A stretch of DNA of 64,000 nt. Origin: Struthio camelus. Taxonomy: Eukaryota; Chordata; Aves; Struthioniformes; Struthionidae. The notes under the pieces were generated by a model. That model made no database searches. It saw nothing but the letters and a program-made list of their open reading frames with translations, and was not told where the DNA came from. Made by a program: the position numbers and the translations under genes. Shown in pieces: positions 42,840 through 53,500 of this stretch (position 1 is its first letter; every line of letters begins with the position of its first letter). The DNA lies in contig NC_090954.1 in the NCBI RefSeq assembly GCF_040807025.1, positions 21,952,501 to 22,016,500 on the forward strand. The letters run 5' to 3'.

Positions 42840-45800
42840 AGCAGCTTTAATGGTTTTAGCTCATCTATTTACAGTGCGGTTAAACACCAAAGCTTGCCCT
42901 GGGCCTGGCCACCGCTGGCTGGGTACACTGGTGCCTCCATCTTATCTACCCCCCCACACACCCGGAGCCAGGCTCTGGCCCCTCCTGAGCCGGGACAGGG
43001 CCGGAGCGAGGCCGGTCCTTTGCTGTTCCTCTTTGCGTTGGCACCTCCTGGGGACTGCCATGGTCCCCCTGCAGCGAAGATCCAGGGCTTGTGCCAGCAT
43101 CTCCCCGGGGCTGGCTGGCACCCACGACTGCTCTGCGCGATGTCGGATGCTGCCCCGTGTCTCTGCTCTGTGTCTGCTGTGCCAGCTCAGCTGGTTGGTG
43201 GCTGGCACCGCTGAGGCCAGGATGCCCCGTGGGGCTGTGCTCTGCATTTAACGTGCCAGGCTGGTGCGGATGTGCTGCCACAACCATGCGTGGGCTCAGC
43301 CGGTGCCTCGGCATGGTCAAGCACCTGCATCCCTACCCGTTTGCTTGGCAGGGGCTTGGCTCCATCTGATGCTGTCCTTTCTGCAGCACTGGCTGCCCCG
43401 GGGCTGCCGGAGCTGCAGGGACCCATGCGGGCAGCAGGGCTGGGCCAGGATGGTGCTGGTAGTGTCCTGCCCATGCCAGGCCGTAGGGGCCTGAGATGCC
43501 CCTATGAGGCCTGGTGTGTTTGGGGGGGGGGGTCTCTGTGGCAAGTGCAGTGGAGGTGGGAGTTGGGTAACTATTGCCAATGGGATGAGGTCTGTCGCCA
43601 AGTGCAGTTGTCTGTTTAATGTCCGCGCGTCGCTCTGGCCATGCCAAGCACGTAGCTGCTCTTCTGGGCTGGGGCTGGCCGCCATCAGCCCCCACGGCCC
43701 TGCCACGGCAGAGCCCTGAGCCCGGCGCGAGGGATGGGGGCTGTGCACCTCCCATCGGCCGCCCGAGCCGGGAGCAGAGAGGAGCTGTGAGAGAAAGAGG
43801 GGCTGAATGGGAGCCCTCGGTCTCATCCACACTGTTGTGGCTGCAGCCGTGCCCGCCCCCATGGGACAAGCCGTGGCTCAGCCAGACTGTCCAGACCCAC
43901 TTTTGCCCCTTGTTCACTTGCTTCCAGGCCTGGCATGGCAATCCCTGAGGGGCTTCTACCAGTGGCTGTGCCTGGCACTGCCCAGCTCAGGCCTGGCACG
44001 TGGGCGAGTGAGCTCCAGGACTCTCCGTGACCCAGGAGACAGAGATCCTGCCTCTTGCAGGACCTGGAGGCCCCTGTTTCTGTACTAGATGCAGGCTAAA
44101 AAGTCAGCTGGGAAGGTGGGCACTGACGCTCCTCAAGAAAGGGCACAAGCTCGCTGCAGGCTTTGCCCTCTCTGCAGCACGGGCCCAGGCACAGCGGGCC
44201 ATAACCCACCCAGGGCGTGGACAATGCCCACAGCTTCCCCCTCGGAATCCCATGCTCTTTGAAGACATCACAACCCAGGGGCCAGAGAGAAGCACTTACG
44301 TCAGATGGTTATTCCTGGGTCCTGCACTACGGCGCTCAGCTCCTGTAGGGAAAGGAGGAGAGACAAGCACATCAGGCATGATTCAGTGCTCCCATGGGAA
44401 CAGGATAAGTTGCAGATGGGGAGGCTATCACCTCGGTTGGCGGCTCTGTTGGCCACAGCAGTGACCTATGAGGCCAAGGTCCCAGGAGCCAACTACTGCC
44501 CAAGAGCCAACTACTGCCCAGCTGCATTTGCTCTGCCCTTCCCAGTCACCTTCTAGCAGAGCATCCTGCAGGACCTGTTGAGCAACAGCTGACAGCCCTT
44601 GCCCTAGCCCTGGCTAGGAGGTTAGGGATTAGGGAGCTGCCAAGCAGCTCCAGGGCTTGGTGGCAAACATCGCAAGAAGGTCTCATCCTTACGTGCCCTG
44701 GTGAACAATACAAAGCTATGGGAAAGGCTTTGCAAAGCCTAGTGGAGCAGCCCCAGCATCCCACAGACCCAGGGTCGGGCACTTTGGTGTCCCTTGGGCT
44801 GTGTGCTCCCCAGTAGAGCTCCTCCCAACCCACTTCACATCTTACCCCACAGCTGCAGGGCTGGGGGAAGTAACGCCTATTGCCTCCCATACATTCCCAG
44901 CTCTGCTCAAAAGCAAACTAAACCGCAGGATTTGATACAGAGCCTGGCACTCTCCTGATACCACAGAAGGGACTGATGGAGGGCAAAAAAAATCTCCACA
45001 TCCCCCAGCTTGCCCTGCACAAGCCTCTTCTTGTGCAGATCAGAGGGGCCATGGCCATCGTCCGAAGCTTGGTGGTCCATAGGAGGGAGAGCAGCCTGTT
45101 GCTGCTTCTCCAAGCCTCTCTGGAGAAGGGTTTGTCCTGCATGGCTGCCTTGCCGTATCCAAATTCAGGCCCACCCTCCTTCCCTCCTTCAAGCACAATC
45201 CAAGCCCAGCAGACTGCCAGCCCTGCCCATGGCTCTTTAACACGTCTCTCCCGCTCTTCCACACGACAGGCTGCAGCGGTTCAGCTGCGGGAGCTTGCAG
45301 CCCTGTGCGCACTGTACAAGTCTTGAGTTTGGTGCTTTCCCGGATCCCCCTGCCACATCCTCCAGCTGAGCCCCTCCAAGCAAGACGTACTGGCCCACAG
45401 CCGCACTGTGCTGCTGAGGCCACAGACACAAGCGGAGTCACATCAGCAGTGAGATTCCTCTGCCTTCAGCATCCAAGCTGGGCGGGAGTGGGACCATTGC
45501 AGGGAAGCCTGGGGTGATTACTGCTGTCAGAAAGGGATAGGAGGAAAGCCAGTCGCCAAGAGAATGGTGCCAGCAGGGACAAGAGGATGTGAGAACCCTG
45601 CATATTCTCCCCTGAGAAACAGCAGAAACCTCTAGCCAAAAGGAGTTCAAACCCCTCCAGCCCAGGCACCAGGAAGTAAAGAGAGAAAAGATAAATGCAG
45701 CAGGTTCTTCTTTTTCCTTAGCTTATGTATCTTGCCTCTCCCATGCCCCAGCTCATGCTCCCACCATGACTCTGTCCCACTCTACGTCATCTCCATGCCA

Positions 45801-47548
45801 GGGACTGTTGGCACACACAGTGCCTGGCCCGTAGGGCTCAGCAAACCATGCAGTGCCAGCCTTGGGGAAGTCCCTGGCTCGGAAGCATGCTGTGGTTTTT
45901 AATCACACCATTTGCTTCCTTTTTCTTCTGAACGAGTTGTCATGTGAGCCCTGGTGCTAGTTTTGTCCCCTCTCTCCAAGGCAGCCCAGTGGAGGCTAAT
46001 TCTTGGGGCTGCTCGATATGGCCACGTCTGGCAGGGAGCAGGTCTGCACGCTGGGTGACTTCACCCAGCCTCTGTCCTAAAAAACAAAGGCCAAGCAGGA
46101 AGGACACTGCTTCCTGAAGGCCTGAAGGCAGTGAAGGGCGAAAATTTCTCTTGCGGGCTGCAATATCCAAGGCCAGATGACCTGTGTGCTCATGAGAGCT
46201 AGCCTGGAGCTCTCTAGCATCCACAGAAAGGCAATCAGTTGGGAAGGCCCAGAGCAGCACTGCTTCAGGCCTGCCCATGGATGGAGATAACCAGGGTGCT
46301 GGTGTACATGTGGGCTGGGAACACATCAGCTCTGGCAAGGGTGGGCTGTTCTCCTCTCTGAGCATGGCCAGCACTGGCCTTCTCTAGGCAGCAGAAGAAC
46401 AACTAGGAAACAGCCAGGTTGGCTTTACAGTTCCCTAGACTTCAAGGCAAGAAAGATTCCTAGAGACATCTTTCCCTGCCTATACATTGCTGGCCATGTT
46501 AAGCCCCAGAACTTCAGCAAAGCTAAAGCTTCGAGGACTCTAAAACTGCATGTGGAAGCAGAGAACCACCAGCCAAAGGGGCAAGAAAAAATGATCCCAA
46601 TGGATGTGCCTAAAAGCAAGAGACTCTCAGGTCTCCTCCACACAGATCAGGCTGGAAAAACTTCTTCTATCTTTCAAAACAGCTTTGAGCTGACCAGGCA
46701 GCAAGACCTGTGTGAAGGCCTAAAATGGGCTGTGCTGGAACAGGACAGGGGTTCAGCAAGGCCTCGTCTCACTACAAGCACTGAAAGCAACAGTGGCTTT
46801 ACCCCAAGACAGAATCATGCCTAAGAGCCACCCATAAGGGAAAACGTATCTCTTGTCCGAGGGTCTGGGAGCAGCAGGTCTACCCCTAGGTCTCTACTTC
46901 ATCTCCCAAGCAAGTCAGTGATCTGCCTCTTTTCTGGAGTAAGGATACTGGCAGGATGGGAACTGTTGTGGCCACCCTCAACAGGGGTAGACTGGACTCT
47001 GAGTGCCTCCAGGAGAAAACATGTCTCTTTGGACCCATCTTGTGCCTTGACAAGCAGTATGAGCATTACTGAGAGGGGCTCAGAGAATGCACATGAAACA
47101 AGGACTTTCCTGGGGAAAATAAAAGACAGACTGCCTAAGGTGGGAGCTTTGCACAGCCCTTGAGGTATCCCCTAGGTACCCACTACTGGGCACAGAAGGA
47201 GCTGTCACCTCCCTGCTGCCCTGAGCACTGGGGAAGAGCCCACGGTCTCTGCCAGCCTGAGGAGCCTTGCAGAGAAAAGGCCCGTCTGTCCAGAGGGATA
47301 GTATCGCTCTTTTGCCACTGCCTGAGACATTAGAAAAAGGGAAGAGAAAACACAATAAACAATAAAAGGAAGTAGAAATGGGGGGAGGCAGAAGAGAAAG
47401 GCTGGGCAAAACAGAACAGGTCCCAAGCCGCAGACAGGCAGACCCGGAACCATTAGTTCCAATGTAAGCCTTGGCTTATCTGTTCCCTGCTGCACAGGTC
47501 ACACCACTGGGCTCGGGCTGGATGGTCTGGTCAGCAGTACCAACCACA
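42840..47548. other. Intergenic region between convergent FCHSD1 and RELL2
   Basis: No gene recognised. The RELL2 3' UTR should occupy its right part. A minus-strand ATTAAA at 45903-45898 is the only obvious candidate signal, about 1.65 kb past the stop. Two plus-strand AATAAA at about 47350-47361 are unassigned. A 16-bp direct duplication (agccaactactgccca) occurs at about 44488-44521. Confidence 0.5.
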
Positions 47549-50500
47549 CTAGGACTTGCTGGTGCTGTGCCATAAACTTTCAAGCCCCTCCAACCCAGGG
47601 GGATTCCATGGGGACAAGGAAAAGTAGCAACCTACCTGCTGCCCCATGTCCTCTGCTCCAGGCTGTTTCCTGCTGGTGTAGTTGCTTCCCAACTCACCAG
47701 CTTGTGATCCTTCTTGTAGACTCAGGCTTCCGTGAATATCTGATACTTCATCTGCTGACCCCAGTCCAGCCTCCTCCTGGCAGATGCTGGCTCTCTGCCC
47801 TCCTTCCTCCACAGGCTCTCCTGGGGTGCTGGCACTTGACCCTCCCAGTGCCCGATGGCCCACATGCTTCCTTTGGCGACTAGCACTCCCAAAAGCAGTG
47901 TCAATATTCTGCAATGAGCTTGCCTTCCCAGGCCCCTTGCCATCTGGTCTATTGCTGCGAGTACCCGAGTTGGCTGGTGTGTTTGGAGCTGGGGCATTTG
48001 AGTAACTCTGCTCTGTTCCTTTGCTGCTCTGTGCACCCTTCTGGACAGCTCCGTTCTGCAGGCCGTCCGTGGGGACAGTCCCATTGCGCGCACTCTCCTC
48101 ACGGAGCCGTTCATTGCTGTGCTCTAACTCCTCTGTGCTTGGCTCCTTGCTGCCATCAGGTGGGGGAGCATCCTGCTGCTCATGGAAAGTGGATTTCTTC
48201 CCAATGTGTGTGACACGAAACCTAGAATGAGGGATGGTCAGGTAAAACTATCTTCCCCCCTCTCTCCCACCAATATTTCCAGCCTGCCCGTACTTCCAGC
48301 CTCTGATCCCCTTTCTTTAACACGGACCCATTGTACACCACTGACCATACCCTTCCAGGTTCTGGTAATTTCCTTCGCTATGTTATCAGCCACCTTTTAA
48401 ACACGTTGACTGTGATTGCTAATGCACATCTTTCTCTTTTTAAGCATATGTGAATTTTTCAAGTATATGTGAATGCTGCCACTGTGCTCCACACCCCTTC
48501 CACTCCTATACACTTCACAGGCAACTGGCTTTTGAGCACCTTCAAACTGAACTGGCCCCAGCCCTGCCATGGCAACCAGCCTTGGCCCTGCGCTCCCATC
48601 CCAGAGTCATGTTCCCATTGACCTGAACCCATTTTTCTTTGATTTTGGCATGGCCTCTGAAGAAAGTGCAACAAATAGGAAGTGATGCAAAGCAAAGGAT
48701 GCCAAGTCTAATCCAGACACCGGCTGGTGCAGGCCCCAACAGTCTAAGTCCTCCTGGCGATGAAATGGGTCACCTTTCTTGGAAACACTCCGAGATGCAC
48801 CTTGGCCAAATAGGACCTTGTACAGAAACTCAGTTGTAAATTCAGCGAATCAGCTGAGTGGGGGAAGGAAGGAAGGAAGGGATGGTCATGTGGAAGCACA
48901 TGGACATCATGTCCAGTGGCCAGCTGCTGTAAGTGGAACAAGAACCAGAGTCTTCAACAGTCTGTGCAGGCTGAGTAAAGGCAGGCAGGACCAGGGTTTT
49001 GGCAGGACATGCTGTATTTGGGTAGAGAGTCCAAAAGCCAGGAGGAGTTGTTTGGCTAAAATCTGCCAGAGCACATCTTGTGCACGATCCCTTGGAGTGA
49101 CGGGTGGTATCTAAGTGGTTCACCAAGGCTCTCTGGTGTACCAATAAACCAGCCTGTGTTGGTTAGGAGAGGAAGGAGAGCTACTGCAGAAGTTGGTCTG
49201 ACACCCACAAAGGATGCATTTATAATCCGAGATGATCGCAGTACTGCATGTGGGAAGAGAGAAGTTCAGGAACTACCATAACTTTGGAAGTGGTGACGTG
49301 TAGGCAACATGGGTGCATTCTAAATTGCAAGTGAGTTTGTTGTGACTGACAGTGATTCTTCTTCATAAGCAATGCAAATCACTGCTGGATCAGCAGACAG
49401 GAAATCTCCTCCACAGCGAGCTAGTGTCCATCAGCCAGAGAACACCGAACCCCAGCAGAAAATTCCTCCTGATGCAACATGTGACTCATTCAGCAACTGG
49501 TTCTAGCTGCACTTGAGTCACACATGGAGAAGCTACAGAAGACACTGGTTCTGCTGAAATTGAGCTGTGATTCAGTGTCTGGGCAAAATACTATTTCAGC
49601 AGCAATGTTCAAGCATTGCTGGGGTTGAAAGAAGAAGACCCAAATGTTAAGTGAATGGTAATATGACTGATGAAGAAGAAAGCTGACAGGATGGTCTTTG
49701 ATGAGATGCCACAGTTTACTGAGTGAAGGAGGCCACCACCAGACAGCACTGGGCTGCATAAAAAAACCCAGAAGTGGAACAAAGAAAGAGAAACAAGTGG
49801 ATAGGCCAGCAAGTAGAGGACAGCAACAAGGAATATGGCTTCAGGAAGATGTTCAGGTTACTTGGTCACTGGCAGAAGTTCTTAAACCCTCAAAGCTGGA
49901 TTCACTACATCAAAAACAGGGGAGGAGCAGGTCCTAAGCAGGTGGCCAGAATGCTGAATGGCCAAAACCATGAAATAATGTTGATATTACAGACTCCTCA
50001 GCATTACAATCAGAAATGCTGCCCAAATTAGAAAGGTCAAAGAGAGAACTGCTCCAGCTCTGGATGATGTACCCACAGGACTGCTTGGGTCAGGCCAAGC
50101 AGCAGCAAATATGACCTTTTAGGTCTATGCAGGCATTTGGAAACAAGGCAATAGCACTGTGATTTGAGAAGATCAAAGAGTGTTCCAGTCTCAAAGAGAG
50201 AATGGGAAGAGGTACAAATGACAGGATCACTTCTTGGTAATGCCTTTAAGCAATGCCAACCTGAAAGATCCAGGAAAGGATTCAAAGGATCCTTTGAATC
50301 AAAGGATACATGAAGTAACATAGCTCAGGATCACGATGAGAAAGGCAGCAGAATTTTGGCTGTCTGCCTAGTCAGCATCACCAAGGCTTTTGATTCAATA
50401 GGACTTGACACACTATAGCTGATGAAGCTCAGGACAAGATCTCCATCAGATGCAGATGGTTTGGTGGATAACCTACGTAACTAACAGCAGACAGCATACC

Positions 50501-53500
50501 AGCAGGAACAATCCTGGAGTAGTCTGCAGACAGGAATGGTATGAGAAAAGGGAAGACTCCTTTGATGTGGCTGTCCAATAGCACTGTAGAGGTGGCAAAG
50601 ACAAAAGCATTGGAAAGTTTTAGGGAAAGTCCTAAGATAGTAAATTATTCAATAATTCGAGGCTACAGATGATATAACCCTGATTACCTTAGATTTAGAG
50701 AATGATTTAGATTGGAAAGACCCTGAGGAGGTCTCCAGTCCAACCCTTTGCTCAGGAGGTCTCCAGTCCAACCCTTTGCTCAAAGCTGGATCAATTTCAA
50801 ACCTCAGTCAGGTTGCTCAGGGCCTTTTTCAGTTTGGTTTTAGGGATCTGCAAGGATGGAGATCTCTCCTCTCTTCTGGGCCTTGTCCTAGGGCTGCAAC
50901 ACTCTCAGGGTGAAATATTTCTTCCTTACGTCCTATCTGGATTTCTCTTGTTGCAACTTGTGATCATTAACTCTTGTCCTTGCACTGTGTATCTCTGAGA
51001 AGAGTCTAGCTCCACCTTCTTTGCAAACTTCCCCACCCCTTCAAGACATTGTAGAGAGAAATTAGATCCTCACCTTAGCCTTCTCTTCTCCACAGTAAAC
51101 AAACCCCATTCCCGCAGCAGCTCCTCATATGCCATGTACTCCAGCACCCTGACTACCCCGATGGCCCTCCACCGAATTTGCTCCTTTCCACATGAGGTTT
51201 CTTCACCTATGAGCTAGTGACTACCAGATGGGGACCAGACTTACTCACTAAGCTGTATGTAATAGGAGAGAGGACTGGACTCACAACTACTATATCCAAG
51301 ACAGAAATGAAAGCTAAAAAGAAAGAGGAATAAGACCTGAGGATTGCAACAGAAGAGGCTGGTTACAGGAGCTTTTGTATGTAGGATCAGTTATGAATCA
51401 AGATAGTTCATGTAATCAAGGTATTCACAGGAAATTAGGCACATCAAGAGCACTCCCAGAAAAATCACTGAAGATCAAAAAGAACATGGGGTCAGCTTGG
51501 AAGCAAGAATCAGAATTTGGAGGTAATTTTGTACCTCGTGGTCACATAGACCCCATAGGAGTCAGACCTCATAGAATAGAGATTCAGCAAGCAAAAGCGT
51601 TCAAAATATAACCTTGGAAAAACATAATAACCGTCCTCTGGAGAAGGCTGATCTGACACAGGATCTTAACAGGCAGAAAAGACTGAAAACTGAGATGAGA
51701 CAGAAGGTGTGTTTAGGTAGGAGAGGAGACCGTCTTCTTCAGGCACTCAAATGTAACTGAAAGGAGACCAAGAAGAGCATGGATGAAGGACATGGAGCAG
51801 CAGAGGGAACTGAGCATCAGCCAGAGAATGAGATTAACCATGAATAAGCAAGTGTGCAGAGGTGTGGCTTACCAAACAACAAACCTTAAACGGAGTACAG
51901 CTGACAACAGCGGGCAAAGAGGCAGAAGCTGTCAGTCTCCAGGAAAGTGCAATTTCAGCTGGAGTTCAGCATGGGGAGGTGCTGCAGGTCTCTTCCCTTT
52001 AACAGCTCCCCATAAAACTCCCAATTCACCTATCACATAAGACTCCTAGTTCTGATGGAGGAAATACCCACAACCCCCAAAGGTTTGCCTGGCCCAATCG
52101 GGCTCAACATTACTATGAAAAGACTGTCTCTCTGGACCACAATATGCAGCTTTATCAAAACTTAGCTGAATGAAGACCCTCGGCATGCTCTGAGCACAGC
52201 AGAGTTGTGTCTTCTCTGGGTGGCCACCAGGAATTAGCAGTTCCTTGTAACTCTACCACGATCACCATGGCAGTGGGGAGCTGACGTCTGGCACACCTTG
52301 CTAAAGGACGACGTGCACTCTAAATGTTTACGCTGGGGAAAGAGGCAACCTGGGCAAGACTGTGGAAGAGAAATGTATTGAAGGCTACTAACTACATGGA
52401 GACCACAGGTAGCTCATGAAGTCCCTTGAGCTGAGAAAGTTGGAGACTGGGACAGTATCTGTGAGAAGTATCAGATATGTTCCCTTATTCTTATATTCCT
52501 CCCATGGCATCCATTTACAGCCATTATTAAAGGCAGAGTCCTGGAGGACTACAGCCACACTTTTATTCTGATGGTGGTGGCTGGCAATCTGCACATCGCA
52601 CCTCCTCTCATCTCCTCTCCCTCCTAACCAGACCCCTGAAGCCTGGGGTCACTGCCCCTGCCTGGCAGGACTAGCTCTACTTGCATGTGACTGGGGCAGC
52701 AGGCTTTAAATAGATGTGTATTTGAAGCCCGGCACTGAGTCAGCAGGACAACCCAGGCCCAAGTCACCTTCCTTGGGAAAAGCAGGGAGAAAGGGGAGGT
52801 GTCATTAGTGCAAGACACTGGCACAGCATGGCTTACTGCATTTCTGCACGGACTCATTAGCAGGAGCTGTACTGCAGACATTCTGAGGGGCAGGAGGCAC
52901 CTGGATCCTCAGGACTCTCAATTGTGAGCTACTGTGACCTCTAAATGGGGAAAAGCAAGAAGGTACCTCATGTGGGTGAGCGGGGAAAGGAACAGGGGGC
53001 AGGGAAGACTCTCTGTTATGCTCGTTCAGCCAGAGCAGATGAGTGATGTCTGGCAAGGCTCATTTAAGTACCTGCCCACTGAGAAGACAGTGGTCTCTCC
53101 AGGATGCATCCTGCCTTTGCCATCCTTGGACCTCCCTTGTCGATGCAGTGGCGGCTTCTTCCTCTTGCTGCAGTGGATGCAGGGGGCCTGCGTGGAGCCC
53201 AGGTGCACCGTATGGTGATGTGGTGGTCCCCCGTCTTGACTGTTACGGTGCGGACAAAGGCTGCAATAGGAAAAGGACATAGCAGGTCATGTCAGCTGGA
53301 GGAGTCTTCCCTACCTTGGTGCAGCCTCAGTGCAGCAAGCCCTGAGAAGCAGCAACTCTGGAGGGGACCTCCTGTTAGGACAGGAGCGAGAGATGTTACA
53401 ACTGACAGTGGAGTAAAGCATAGCAACACCCATGCACCGGGGGAACTACAACTCCTTGTTGGGAAGATGCTTTGTAACAAATCATTGAGATGGAAAGGGG

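Larger units (their letters stand above)
49600..51850 (+). mobile_element. Old RTE-like LINE, ORF2 remnant, split by a CR1
   Basis: Decayed reverse-transcriptase sequence in the same strand order as RTE-clade elements: APALDDVPTGLL (50048-50083; compare KAPGLDDVPAELL), ITKAFDSI (50377-50400), a degraded catalytic box ATDDITLIT (50662-50688; compare YADDIALI) and, beyond the inserted CR1, YVGSVMNQDSSCNQGI (51378-51425; compare YLGS...DGG...EI). Frames shift repeatedly and stops are common, so it is inactive and old. Outer limits are approximate. Confidence 0.7.
48222..53071 (-). other. RELL2: RELL2 intron 4 (4.85 kb) with nested LINEs
   Basis: The largest RELL2 intron. It holds an old RTE-like LINE on the plus strand interrupted by a CR1 on the minus strand, and a (GGAA)n microsatellite at about 48863-48880. 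No further RELL2 exon is seen. Confidence 0.75.
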
